Position numbers and translations under genes: made by a program. DNA of 64,000 nt from Patagioenas fasciata. Lineage: Eukaryota > Chordata > Aves > Columbiformes > Columbidae. This document shows positions 23,176 to 36,571 of the stretch, piece by piece. Location: the NCBI RefSeq assembly GCF_037038585.1, contig NC_092520.1:6836501-6900500 (forward strand), in the 5' to 3' direction. Below the pieces are notes generated by a model. It was not told the origin of the DNA. It worked only from the letters and a program-made list of their open reading frames with translations, and did no database searches. How positions within the stretch are numbered: position 1 is the first letter of the stretch; each line of letters opens with the position of its first letter.

Positions 23176-25770
23176 GTACAACCTTCTAATCCATTTGCAA
23201 TTCAAATATGAAACTTCCAACAAAGCTGCAGTGCATCAGCCCAGAACAAACAACTCATCAAAACCTATAAACATGGCATGATCCCAGTAATGAAAAATGA
23301 GCTTTGCAACAACCTGTAATTAGCATGGGAATGACAGGCACATTCTAAACCTTTCTGAACATATGGGTTATTATTGAAGAGCTATGACAGTAATGCATCA
23401 TCAAGTTGATCTATCTTACTGCAGTTCTACATTCTGGATGTCTCTCAGTGAATCTTAACATGCCATTTAGTAATTTGGTGAAAACCTCATCATCCAAGAG
23501 CAATGATAGGATTCCACCCACAACAAGAAAGGAAATTAAAAGAATCATCACTTAAAAGAAGCGTTGAGATTCCAGATAAGCACCTTAAACCATTATATTT
23601 CCAACCTGCAGTCTTTCTAACCTTATAATTTTCTGGTGGGAATGTTCAAATTTCCTCAATAACAGGTATTTGTCTATAATTCTATAATAAGAAAGAGGAA
23701 GAGAGGACAGAAAGACTTGTACAAAATAGGTCAAAGGAAGATTACTTCATCAGGAGCCTTAAAATTGTAAACTTATTGCCTCAGAAGCATTCAGATCCCC
23801 AAAAGCTGAAAACTACTATTAATGCCTTGTATTATGGTAGCATCTTGAGGCCTTCCCATGGGGAAAGAAAAAACTACATTGAGGAGTTCATTGCCCAGAA
23901 AAATAAATAATAAATAGAGAAAGCCAGTTTAGAAGCTCTGAATGAACCAAACAAATAGCAGCAGGCAGAAAATCACAGTCACTATCACTACCTATTTAGA
24001 AAAGGAAAACTGGAGTACACAAGTAGGAATTGTCATTGATCTGTTTATTAATGGTCACAGAAATAATCCTATTCTGTCATCACCACTCAACTTTTTCATC
24101 GTACTTAGTGGCTAAATAGTGTATTTGCAATGGTATTGGAAGACAGAGATGAAACTGGATACTGGAACAAGAATCCCTAAGTCTAATTAATCAAGTTTTT
24201 CATTCTAAAACCTCATTTCTACAACCAGTAAAGCTTGAAAATAGCTTGTGGTTTGACTTTCATTTCAGATATATAGAAATGAGGCTGTGGAAGGAAGGGA
24301 AGTGAAAAGAGAAGGAGAAACGCTGGGGATAATATTCAACTTCACACTGAAACACTTCTAGCCTAAGTTATGAAGCAGAAGAAAAGACAGGAGTGAGCTG
24401 ACATCAATCATCCTTATGGATCTTTACTTTTTATTCATTGTTCTATTGATCTCTTTCAGCATTATTTCATAGGTAGATTGCAATAAAAGTCATTTCTTAT
24501 TATGTCTCCATTTTAACTCATAAAACACATGATACAATAGTTTTTGAATGAAGGACAGGTTCCCTAAGGGAAGGAACAAAATCCTGAGTAAAAGCACAGA
24601 TTTATTGATCTCTCCTTCAATAATAATGATTAAAATCTAACCAAGCACTATTGCCTTAATAAATTATTCAGCTCTCTTTCCCTCTCCCGTATTCCAACTG
24701 GATGCACTCCAAGAGAAGAAAACTTCGATCACAAAAAGCTGAAAATACTGTCTCCTTCATGCAGTGAGCCATGACAATGTTAAAAATATGGTAAATAACA
24801 GCATCTTGCAGACAAGAAACACTTTGGCCCAAAGCCCAGCTGACCAGCAACTGAGGAAAGAAAACAACATATGTACTGGAAAAGGAGGGGAAGAGATTTT
24901 TGTCAGCTCTTTTAATTTTCAAGGGAAATTTAAGGGCACTGTTTTCCCTACTCAGCCACATTTTCTCTTGCAATGGAGCAATGAGGATTGTTCCTATAAC
25001 CATAAATCTCTCTCTCTATGATAATATGTCCTCTGTGGGTTAAGCTGGATGCTTATACTCATCTATCAAGTGTCTTCGCTTCACCCCAAATCTCAGGAAT
25101 GTTCGTTGTCAAGTTATTTTCTGCCTAGAATTGCTCCTGGGATATCGAGCCCTGAAGTTGAGGTTTCCAGAACAAGACATGCTATTCACAGAAATAAAAC
25201 TGTAAAAAGATACAATTTGTTGGGAAACTTAAAATCTCGTCCATTAATTTTAATTTGTTTCATTCAAAGTTTCTGATAAGATATTATATGTTCACAAAGA
25301 ATGAAATATAAGCTGCAGAAAGTAATCCTTCATAATCAACATTCTTATGCATACTATACATATAAATTTTTTTAAAATAAAAACTTGATGTAAAAGTAGG
25401 AAGACCAGCATAAAATAGATAACATTTCTAGACAGTGATGATGCATTTAAAAAGAAATGTCTCATGTTACCACTCTCACATTAAACTCTATGCCACAACT
25501 CCAGTACATAATTACGTATCTGAATTGCTAGGGAAACTCTTGTCCATCGAGATGACACTGGCTATGGATAGGAGTGGATAGAGGTATCAGTCATTTAAAA
25601 TAAGATTAATGATTTAAACTATAAAGATATCAAATTATTTTTCCAGAAAGGTCAAAAAAAATCATGGAAGTAACCCTTTTCTCTTATGATTATACTTCAC
25701 ATAATCTTCAATTGAGGACAATGTTTAAAGACGTGCTTGTCTAGTTTGATATAACCTGATAATGACTGGG
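23176..25770. other. Non-coding stretch
   Basis: No gene is recognised. The part at 23210-23420 is of mixed composition and carries TGTAATTAGCATGGGAATG and several TAAT/ATCA cores, resembling conserved regulatory DNA. The complementary frames at 24668-25003 (minus) and 24764-25021 (plus) overlap and look accidental. Confidence 0.5.
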
Positions 25771-25798
25771 GTTTTTTTTGTTTGTTTTTTTTTTTTTT
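25771..25798. repeat. T-rich tract with TTTG units
   Basis: Two T runs separated by GTTTG, total about 28 bp. No element body is attached. Confidence 0.85.
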
Positions 25799-28230
25799 AA
25801 TAAAAGTAATTTTCTTTAAAAAAAGTTACCTGGCTTTATGAAAAAAAAATAGCTGGGATATTTGATAGATTAACCAGCTGAGAAGATGTTGATGCAAACT
25901 TCTATAAGAAAAGTTTGCCATTACTGGGTTTTGGAAACTATTTTTTGTAATTTGAAATCAGTGTTATCAAATGCAAGCATAGTTCCACAATTCAAGCATC
26001 AAACAAGTCCACAAACAGAATATTCCTTTTCAGTTTTTAAAATACTCAGAACATAGTCCTTCAAGTCTGATCTAAAATAAATTCAAATTTATCTTAAAGC
26101 AATAAAGCATGCAGTTTTAAATTCCTCCTTTTTAAGCAGTCTCAACACCCTTTTGATATTAAAATCAGCATGGCATAAATAACAATTCCCTCTTAAAAAT
26201 AAATTCAATCTGTTTTATGATCTGTTGTGGCAGGTGGAGAAGTAATAGTTTCACTTTGAAAAATAGGGACCAAATATATATCAGGTAAATGAATTTCACA
26301 GCAGGTAATGCAATAAAGCATTTCACATTTATTTCATATACACAGTGCTTTACAGTGTGATCATGTGCTACAAGTGAAATTTTTACTGACTTTTAGGTCT
26401 GTCAGAATTGACCTGAACTTTAAACAGATGCTTCTAAAATATCCTAGGTGTCCCCAAAATACAGGATCAGCTCTAATTCGGTATAGTATGTTCTCCTTTT
26501 AGCTGAAGACAGGTGCTAGATGACCAAGCCAGTCTACCTACATGCAATTCATTTGCCCAAACACCTTCCAGCTAGCCCCGTATGAATGCCATGTCTCATT
26601 AAAATAAAATGTGCTACAATTGATCCCAAGGTGCTCTCCAGCTTTGTTTCTCATGGTGGGGCCTGCCAGGGAGGAGCAATGACTTTCTACACTTATTATT
26701 ATAAAAACTGGAAGGAAAAGAGAAAAAGCAGAAATTTCTCAATGTAGTTGTTCCTTTCCGCAAAGGCAAACACCTTTGAATTTGCAGATGTTTTCTGATA
26801 TTCCAATCAGCACCAAGCATCTTTGCAATGCTATTATTACTGGCTTTTTGTGACAATCTCTTCCATATTCAGAGTAGGAGGAAAGAAACCAGTGTTTGTC
26901 AGACACTATAGAAATCCTAATTAATCAGTGGGGGAATCATATGTTTTAAGACATATGCAATACTTATCTCTTCTGCTTCAATACATGATTCAGAAAAATA
27001 AAAGGCTTAGCCATCAGAGCAGTGAGGATACATTTTTGCAATAGTGAAGGCAGAAAAAAAAATCCTGTATCTGTAACATGAAATTATTTTCATTTATGAA
27101 TAGCAATATAGGGTGTGTTGGTCTGTGACAGCAGAGAACTGAATTTCTTGACTTTTAAGGTTCTTCCCTAAAAATACCAGCTCTGTCATTGGCTGTGGTA
27201 TGTACCTGTTGTGTATTACATATTTTTGCTGCTAGTCAAAAAAGATTTTTTATTATGAATCATTACATATTCAAAATTTTTAAAGCCCTGAATCAGTTAT
27301 TCAGATTGACATTTCACATTTTATTTTGAAAAGGATACTAACATATCCACATCCAGTTAGAAATAACACTTAAATGAGGACTTTGCAGTATGAATGACAA
27401 AGCTGTTGTGTGAATTCTCTGTAGTGAAGATAGTAACATTACAATGCTGGCCACTTCTACACCTAGTTTCATATCTGTTATTCAATATTACCTCATCCCC
27501 CAGGATGTTCTTTCAAAGTCAGTTCTAAAATGCATAAAACTGCATCCTAGATATTCCAAACATTGAAATACAAAAGACAGCCATGGAGAGATACTGGTTG
27601 GGGGATTCCTCAGGGAGACAGTGTAATTATCCAGAGTGAAAAGTGGGATAAGAAGATATTGACAGACCTGGACTATTGAATTCAGGAGTAACTGGGCAGG
27701 CAATGATATTGACTCTCAATAAATTTTTCACTCAGGGTAAGATTTAATCTATGAGAAAACCAATCTTAATGTATAGGCATACTATTTATTTGCCCAACAG
27801 AAATCCTCAAGGAAGAAGAAATAAAATGAGCATTCCAAGTTTTACTGAACAAGCACAGATTCAAGGTTTGAGTCACTATCTGTTACTCTTTCTCTCTCAA
27901 ACACACATATTCTCAGTAGATGTACCTTTCTGCCCGACAGTTAGATCATAGGATTGCAAATAGGAGGCTGATTTCTGCATACAATGTGACACCCCACAGT
28001 AAATATTTCATATTTTGTGTATGTTTGTTTGTAAGAGAAAGGATTTAATATTATAGAACTTAAATATATATCAATTTTTAGCATATTTTACCAGTAATAT
28101 TCAAAGCATTTTAAGAGGAGACATTGGTTATCCCATACTGCAAAAGAGAGCAAACCAAAGCAAAGTTGCTTGTGCTGTTTGATCTTGCAGGTTTGCAACG
28201 ATTCTAGGAATGATGAACAGACCTTTCAAT
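25799..28230. other. Non-coding stretch
   Basis: Nothing is recognised in 2.4 kb. The few short frames (26614, 27488, 27751) have no protein-like features. Mixed AT-rich sequence without long simple repeats. Confidence 0.5.
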
Positions 28231-28252
28231 CCAACCCAACCCAACCCAACCC
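28231..28252. repeat. (CCAAC)n microsatellite
   Basis: Four consecutive CCAAC units in CCAACCCAACCCAACCCAAC. A short, perfect pentanucleotide repeat. Confidence 0.92.
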
Positions 28253-29277
28253 TACAGTCATCTCTGCCTCCCAGAATTAAAAAGTAAAGCTTCAGAAGAG
28301 TGTTTCCCTTAAAACCATGCAACATTTTGCATTAAAATTATCACATTTGACAACACTGATAAACTGAATCTGAAACTACAGATTTTTATATATCATTATA
28401 GAGTGTTTGCAAAATTAAGTAATCAATAAATATAGTTTTTTGGACAACTAGAAAATCCTGAAGTTTTAACTTTGTCTGTGTGGCATTTGTGCATAGTACC
28501 TAAGACAAAAGTGACAAGAAGCTACTATCAGCAGAACATGCTGTTCCTCCAGATTTTGAAAGGGGAGAGCTAAGTGCACAGATGCTGAATGGAGGTACAG
28601 CTAGTTGAAGAAATAATGCCAAAGAAGGGGTAGAATCCAAAATGCCATCTTTGCATTGCATGTTAGCTGCAAGGCAAAATGCAGAAGATACCCCGGAAGC
28701 AACAAGTTAGCTTCTACGGGTCCTGTCCTTGGGCAACCCATCTTCATTAACATTGCAGAGAATTTAAGCTGCCTTGGAGACAAGTGTCTTTCTAGGATAC
28801 AAGGAAACTTCAGTACCTAAGTCTCCTGGTAAATCTGAGATAAAGTGTTTGGCTGAATGTTCCGGAATAAAGTTGAGGAAAGGCAAAGCCTTGAAACAAA
28901 GGGTGACGAGTCATCATTTGAATGGGTAACTGTGTGTTGTCAGGTTGTTGGACCACCTCTTCTTTTTGCACAGGTTATTTCAGAAGATGGGCAATAGTCA
29001 ATAACGTTCCACGGTCAGCTGTTTCAGAGTATATAATCTGACTTTTTCCTTATAACAATTTTGAAAGAACTGAAAAGTTATAGGGAATTGGCTTGGAAAA
29101 TTCTGTGATTCGTAAGACACCATTGTAAGGACTATGGAATTTTTATTGAGATCTAGGTCAGTTCCTACCAAGAACAAAACCCTATTTAATGTTTAAGAAA
29201 ATTCAGCTGTTTATTCACAAATTATTTATTCAGAAAGACATGTTGTATATCCTTGAATGCCTACTAGAACAAAAGCC
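28253..29277. other. Non-coding stretch
   Basis: No gene is recognised. The part around 28800-29030 is GC-richer and has an AATAAAG near 28867, without other promoter, exon or LTR signs. Confidence 0.5.
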
Positions 29278-29320
29278 TAATAAAAAAATAAAAAAAAAAA
29301 AAGAAAAAAAAAGGAAAAAA
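29278..29320. repeat. Impure poly-A tract
   Basis: About 43 bp of A with single T and G interruptions. It lies within a spurious Lys-rich open frame (29189-29383). Confidence 0.9.
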
Positions 29321-31938
29321 CAGTTTTATGGTAAAAAAATGCTCACATTCAAAAAGTGTGATGACAAAAATATCTTGCAATGACTAAATATAGTAGTTTT
29401 CGAAGACAGCAGCATGCTTTATGCTTTTCTTTATTTAACTGAAGTTGAACTTTATGAAATTGAATTAGATGGATGGATAGAGACCTATAACAGTATGCAC
29501 AAAACCTCATCATTCAAACACTTGTCTTCTCCTAGGTGTCTCATTCTGAGAAATAGCTGTCTGGGATTGCAAAGAACCAAAGCAGTTCAGTGAAAAAAAT
29601 TAATCATTACTCAGTTGACTAAATTTGAAAAAAACAAAGATCTAGAAGACCTGATTGAAATATTTAAGATGACACAGAGTAGAATTAAAAGGGATCATCT
29701 TATTCACTTTTTATAGTCTAATAAACAAGGTAATTTGGTATGATTATTCATTGTAGTGGTAAATTTATGATAAATAAGAGGAAATATATATTGATGTACT
29801 GAGCATTTGGTCACCTCGGGGACATTGCCATTTAGACTGGTCAGAAACATTGCACATGGGCTGCAAATGTGGGTAACTGAAGAGGTGTAAGCAATATTTT
29901 TATATTTTATACATTCACTAGATGAAACTTCAGGTACAGACTGACTCCTAAGGGATTCTAGAAGAGTGTCTTCTTTCATGAACCTTCCTACTTCTAGCTA
30001 GATGCAGTACTGAACGGCTGAACTAAATGCAGTTGATTTGGATATTTTGAAAACATGTGCTTCTGCCCTTGAGGTTCCAGATACAGCAGAGTCAAACCAC
30101 TTCACATTTCTTTGCACATTACAGAGCAGATATGACTCTGAAAAGCTGTTAAAAATGTGCTACATGTAGACTGATTAAAAAAAAAAAAAAGTTTTCAGGA
30201 TATACACTTACGTTTTATCTACATCTACATCTACAATTAATGGTAATTGGGCAGGGTTTGGTAGTATAGCCTCTCTGCCTTTCCTGCATCAGAAAATATC
30301 ACATACACATGACCACGTTCAGAATTCCTGAAGATATTTGAAGGCAGGTCTGTTCAGGTGTAGCGGGAAAGACTAGTAATTTTCGAGAGAAAATACAATT
30401 AGACTTGACTGCAAAATGGGAATTCCACTTCAAAGAAAGTTTCTCCCAGAATTTTCTTTCATTCACTCCATTACAGAGACCACTGTTACGAGCAAAGTTC
30501 CACATTTTAAGCTTCTTCCTGGAGAAATTTGCCATTTAAACACTTTCTAAATCTAAAAAATTCCAATATATAACCTCTTTTCAGGTAATTGCAAATTAAA
30601 TATTAACAGCATTTCTACCTTAAGGAGTCAACAGCATCATGGAAACAAATTTAAATCTTAGAAACCAACAGTGTGTTTAACAGAAATAATCAATCTTTTT
30701 TAACATTAGCTATGACCTGCAATTTGGAATTCAGAATTAATAATCTGTTCTTGATTTTTTAGGGGATGGTTCTTTATTGTTTAGAAATCCTTGCTGTAAT
30801 TATTTGTCTTTTTACAGGGACTATGAGAAAATGAATAAGCTAAAATGGAACTGTACATACAGGTACAAACAATGACAGAACAGCCAAAGTCATGAAGAAC
30901 AAAGTCCGTGGCATCTCAGAGAGTAATTTAACTTTCCCATCTAAAGGGAATTTTCAAAAGAAATTCTGTTCACATTCCTTTTCTGTGTAAAGTTGATTTG
31001 ACTGATTATATAATCATTGGCAAACCCAGTTCATTTGCAATTCAGCATCTTAGCTTCATGCCATATTATTTGGTTTCACTGTGATTTGTGTTTTGCAAGT
31101 AAAATCAAGGTTTTTCCATCTGAATAGAGGTAGGAAGATTTAGAGATGTTTGTTCTGACACTGGGGAGTTGAGGCGTTTTTTTTTTTTGCTTTTCATATG
31201 TGTATAGTGTTTTATTATTTGAGCTGTGGTTATTCAAACAGAACTTAGGCATGATATTTGGCTATACCAAATAATCCAGAACAATGAGTGTGGAGGGTAG
31301 TTAACAGTGAGGCATCTCTGCATGACAAACCTTGAAATCTTTTGCTTGAATGCATAATGTCAAACATTTATTTTCATTTTCTTCCAGCTGAGACTAGGAT
31401 AGTTAGCACAAAGTGAAATCAGAAGGTCAACTTCTGCTCCTCATAAGCCTGGAAGCAGCTCTCCCATCACAAACACTGCAGGAAATTATCTTAATCTTCC
31501 GCAATTAGTCATCAGATAATATACAGATAATTTGTATATTGTCTGTCACATTGTGACCTTTTTCTCAAAGAAACAAGTTTGTATAGTATCAGCTTTGGCT
31601 TCCTTAGCCCTTAGGTATCTGGTTAATTTCCCTGTCCAGAAGAACACAGGGACTGTTCAAGATTTTAGTTTTTTCTGTCATGGAGGTAAATTTACTTCAC
31701 ATTCCCTCCAGCACGCTGACCTTAGGAAATGTGCATTGCTTGGCTAATACTGGTTGCCTTTATATTCTCCTTTTTCAAGGCCCTAGAAATTATTGTGCTG
31801 CAGGTACAAATTATTCTTACTGCATTGTCAGTGAGGTGGTTTTATCCATCTTTTTACAGATGAACATTAGAGTTTAGAAGATCTAAAGAAAAATGACCAA
31901 ACATACCAATCTTCTTGGGTTACCAACTGATATTTACA
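29321..31938. other. Non-coding stretch
   Basis: No gene is recognised. It contains (ATCTAC)3 at 30217-30234, an A12 run at about 30178-30190 and a T9 run at about 31180. The frames at 29704-29979, 30299-30535 and 31532-31747 resemble no known protein. Confidence 0.5.
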
Positions 31939-31967
31939 ATTGTTTGTTTGTTTGTTTGTTTGTTTTT
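31939..31967. repeat. (TTTG)n microsatellite
   Basis: About seven TTTG units. It lies in a 67-codon frame (31893-32096) that exists only because the repeat is free of stops. Confidence 0.93.
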
Positions 31968-33627
31968 CTAGCAAATGTAGTATTTTTTGTAGTCAGACTT
32001 CTGTTCGGAGAACTATTCCAACTATGCAAACATAGACCTAGATTGTCAGACTGGGGACCTGGAAGGGACAACTGTCCTTGCAATAGCAAATGTTGATTCA
32101 GTCTAAAATTTTATCAGTAACTCATGGAAAGTTTACTTCAGTGAGGAACAGAAACTGTGTCTTTGATTACAATCTCTCCTTCTCCTCTTCTTTCCCTCAT
32201 CCACTATGTCTTTTGGCCTTTATATGAATAAAATTGTGATTTTATGAAGAATATCCTTGTCTAATCACCCCAGAGCAGATGTAGCCTGTAAACCAAGTGG
32301 TGCTAGGACAGAGCAGAAGGAGGAGAAATTATTATTTCATAATGTAAACATCCAATGGGTTGGAAAAGAGTGCTCATTTGCACATCAAAGTTAGAAAAGG
32401 TAATGAAGTCCTTACCTATCAGCTCTGTGCCTGTGAAATCTTCCCAGATTAGATGTCTGACTGCCCTTAAACATTTTCATCACAAAGTGGACCAAACTGA
32501 ATTACTTCACAAGGGCTAATATTGTATGTACAGACTGTAGCAAGAGGTAAGCAATTATATGGTAACCCATTAGCATGATTAGCACACCCTTACTTGAGCA
32601 TGTGCCTAAGATGGTTACACAGGAAATCTGAAGTATTGCATATCTTTGCTTTTGAGAGCTTGATGGTTTTTTCTGAAGTGACAAAAATATATATTGTATA
32701 TACACACACACTCATTTTATTGCTGCTGATCAAATAGCAACACTTATGAAAAGCAAAGTAAATCACATGCAATTTGAGAACTCATCTATTCCTACTCCAC
32801 TCAAACCAAATCAGTCTGTTGTGAATTGCAGTGATTGTATGGATAATTAGCGCTGTGATTGTTATATTTGGTTCTTTATGAGACTTTAATGTGTTATTCA
32901 TTTCTCCCCCTCTTCTTCTTTCCCTCTTGATATTTTAATATGAATTATTTAGTCAAAAATACTTTAGTGAATGTGTGAGAGTAAATTAATTATAAACTAT
33001 CCACCCACATTGTCTCTTTGTCTGTATTATTAGCTATGAACGTATTTGTTAATACAGATTGTTTCACTGTGAAGGAGAATGTCTGAAGTTGCAGCAGCAT
33101 CTGTTGAGACTGAAAAGTGTTTAGTGCAGTATAGGAGATGGATCCAACTCCAGAGGAGCTTCTAGTTCAAAGTATAAAACCGAGGCACACCAGTTAATTG
33201 TGTATGTCAACACAAGACTTACAGGCAACAGTTTTTATTTTTCTTTCAGAGATTATGATATTAACATCATTTCAGTCTGGAAGAATTTGGATGGCTTATC
33301 CTCTCAACACACTACAGAAGAACTAGTACATAGTTAAGAAGTCTTCACTTCTCTCAAACGTCTTTCCAAAGTTCAAAAATTGTAAAGCAATTTTCCTTAA
33401 TATTTTGCAAACAAAGTTTAATTTTAGGGTGAGACCATGCAGGTGTAAAACTTTCAGGAAAGTGTCAGAATATGAAAACAGATACTTCTAGTGGAATTTG
33501 TTTACAAGATAGGCAAGATACTCAGATTTTGCACTGCAAACCTCATGTGTTCTTCACTGCTTCTGTTCTGGAATATAGTTGAAGCATAGGGATATGTGAG
33601 GAAATAACACAAATGTTTAGTAGGTCA

Positions 33628-33630
<3 letters not shown>
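31968..33630. other. Non-coding stretch
   Basis: No gene is recognised. A (TA)/(CA) run lies at about 32688-32712. The overlapping minus frames at 32502-32772 are in different registers of the same DNA. Confidence 0.5.

Positions 33631-33661
<31 letters not shown>
33631..33661. repeat. 31-base poly-T tract
   Basis: An uninterrupted run of 31 T, the longest homopolymer in the window. The sequence to its right shows no gene or LINE body, so it is not clearly an antisense retroposon tail. Its exact length is prone to both slippage and sequencing error. Confidence 0.95.
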
Positions 33662-33664
<3 letters not shown>

Positions 33665-34956
33665 GCTAAATGAGCTTGTCTGGCTATGATTATTTCAGTT
33701 TAGCAAAGGTTTTAAATTTGAGCTCAATTACAAGATTGAATTCAAGCTCCATTTCATAGGTCTCCAGCATACTATATATTTAAATCTATCTGTAGAAAGA
33801 CAGGAAAAATCACATCCTTGACTTTAAGCACATTCTTATATCCTGTCAATTGAGATAAGATTTGAAAGTAAGTTCATATGATGTTAGAGTCACTGATGTT
33901 GCTTTTCAGACAGAAACCTACTGAGAAGAAATGTTTTGCAGACACTTAAGTTCTGGTCACTTCCAAAACTTCAGATGTTTCAAATTTAAGTACTGAAATA
34001 CTTGTTCTTTGCTGAAAAATTGACATGACCTGTAAAATATGTGAAGGTACTGATGTCCACTCCCACAAACATATGTCCTGTCCTCCACCCCCAGTCTTTT
34101 GAGTTCATGACATTACAAACTGAAAGAAATCTGGAAGAAACAAACACCTTATGGTGTGGGATATTTATGTCTCTTCAGTACCTACACTTAAAACTAACTT
34201 TTGGTGGACACTATGAAGCTATCAAAATAAAGACCTTCTGTTGCATATTAAAAAAAAAAAAAAATTCCAAAAAGTTTTAAATTTATGGCAGCAATAAAAA
34301 CAATATAAAAGTGACAACATGAAATAAAAAACCACATTTTTCACATGGTCACAATGTATTTCAAAGATCCAAACATTATTTTCCATTATTAAGTTTTGGC
34401 TAAACAAAGACCACCAATAGTCACATATGGCAACAGGAGCAGTATCAAAGTTGCATGGTTTTGTACAGAGGAGGAGATATTCCTTTCCAGGATCACACAG
34501 AAGAAAACAAAACTGACCAAATGTATGGATGACAAAATTTCGATACCCTGCCATCCCCCCAAAAAAAATAAAAAGAAGACCAAAACCTGACAACCAACAG
34601 AAAAATAAACTATGGCATGTCTCTTTTTCAAAGGCAAAGCAAGGTATAGAGTTGTTTAAAGAAATAATTAATTACAATATGAAAACTAAATATAAGTGTA
34701 AACCAAGACTCCTAATTCAAAGACAGTTTATATCCTAAAAGAAGAAAAAGATTCTGCAGGAACTTGGCAGTTTATCTCTGTAGGAACTGTGCAGATGTTA
34801 CAGTCAAAGCAAGCAATGACAAACCCTAAGAGAGGAACTCAGCAGGTTAGAGTTATGCTACAGTCGGCCCTGGCAAGCCCCATGCATGGCTCATTCAGCT
34901 CATTTTCAGGTCCACAGATAAGCTTTGGTACTTCCAGTCTCTACTACAAATGTTCC
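33662..34956. other. Non-coding stretch
   Basis: No gene is recognised. Frames overlap on both strands at 34222-34637, and one of them is extended by an A-rich tract at about 34249-34264. Hydrophobic translations there come from T-rich DNA rather than from a membrane protein. Confidence 0.5.
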
Positions 34957-34978
34957 TTTTTTTTTTTTTTTTTTTTTT
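34957..34978. repeat. 22-base poly-T tract
   Basis: An uninterrupted T run, preceded by CTACAAATGTTCC and followed by CACACAG. No attached element is visible. Confidence 0.93.
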
Positions 34979-36571
34979 CACACAGTATTATTCACAGGAG
35001 TTCACTTAAATAAACAAAACACTCACAGCACTGAAACCTAAAACAGTTTTCATTGAGAACAGTGTTACAAAATCCTATAACATCTCATATACAGTTACAG
35101 TTTTGTAATGGTTTGAGAATTGTTCTCTATTCTGCTATTGAGCTTGCATATTATTCTAGCCCCTTAATATCTGCAGCTACACACCATGTGTAGATTTATG
35201 GGTGGTCATTCTTGGCCAAAACTATAAATGTGCTCCTCATTACAAGTCCTTCTCCTATCTGTTTCTGTTTCTATGACTTCATGACTGCTGACTGCAATAA
35301 GAAAACTTGATGCATTATATAAAAAGAGATAAAAGAGTTCATCACTGCCTTGGCACAGAAGTCTATTGACCTATCAATCTACCAATCTGGAATTGTAGGA
35401 CTGTTTTTACTGTAGCCATGCGATTTCATTGTTATGTTCCTCAATAGCAGTCCAACGAACTTCAGTGAAATGCACTATAATGTGGCAAATAATCAAATGA
35501 ACTCTAAGTACATACTAGGTAGTATTTATTTGATTTTTTACAGCCAGAAAACAGGGGAAAAAAGTTACAGAAGACAGAAAAATGTAAAGGAGATTTTTCA
35601 CGACTCACTAATTATATAGACATCAAATGTAAATTTTACAGAAAAAGTCTGAACATTTCAGAAATCATTATGTCACCGCATCCTAACTGCAGTAACTATT
35701 CTTACAATGTTTTTTGAGCATCATGTATTATTTTATGCAAAATTTTTAAGATGCAGATAAAATTGTTGTTTGTGTTAAATTCAAAACATCAAAAAGACTA
35801 CTTGTAGTTCTCACTCCCATGACTACAGAAGTTGTTGATCCTACACACTTTTGCTCATGTAAGTACACAGAACACCTTTATTGTGACCAAATATTGGACT
35901 AAGATCTCCAAAGGGGAAAGCGGGATCCTCTCCTGTGTGACTGATATAATAAATGTCCAGAGTCACAGGAGAGCTAAAACAACGCCAAAATCTCTGGAAA
36001 TTGCTGTCTGCTGACTTGTGGAATCCACTGGCAAGCAGAGAGAGGATGAGTCAACTCAAAATTCTTAGATGATGGTCTTTCCTATGTACTATGTCTTATT
36101 TGGTTTCACAATCATCAGGTTTCCCTTGGAGACAGGAATATAAACCAGTCTTTCCTTACAGATCATATCTGAAGAAGGAAGGTAGCTAGTTCACCTAAAC
36201 TGGTAGTGAGCAGATGACCTAGGTTGCATGTCCAACACATTTCCATTAGCTAGATAATTCTAAAATACTTCCTGTCCTGGCCATCTTCTACAGTTTGTGG
36301 TTGTTGTAGCTTTAAGAGAAGTAAATATTCCATGAGAGATAGAATAATAGAGGAATCCAGGAAATATTGGATATTTGTAGTTTTATACTGAGTATTTATG
36401 GAATCTTAACTGACCTCTACACCTCTTCTTTCCTTCATGCTTAACTAAAAGTCTATAGAATTCACTACACCACCACATCTTCTCTCTTCCTAAATGTGAA
36501 TATGTACTTCTTATCCCAGGCAATGTTTTCAGTTGAAATACTCAGTAGACTACTGATTAAAGCATTTACCT
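34979..36571. other. Non-coding stretch
   Basis: No gene or repeat is recognised in 1.6 kb. The 60- to 61-codon frames at 35434 and 35832 have no family resemblance. Confidence 0.5.

Noticed and set aside
34041..34280. 79-codon frame followed by an A run, considered as a processed pseudogene end
   Set aside because: The translation matches nothing I know, and no AATAAA at the usual distance or target duplication is visible.
34222..34637. Apparent membrane protein on the minus strand (123 and 82 codons)
   Set aside because: Phe/Leu/Cys runs come from A-rich + strand DNA. The two frames are in different registers over the same bases.
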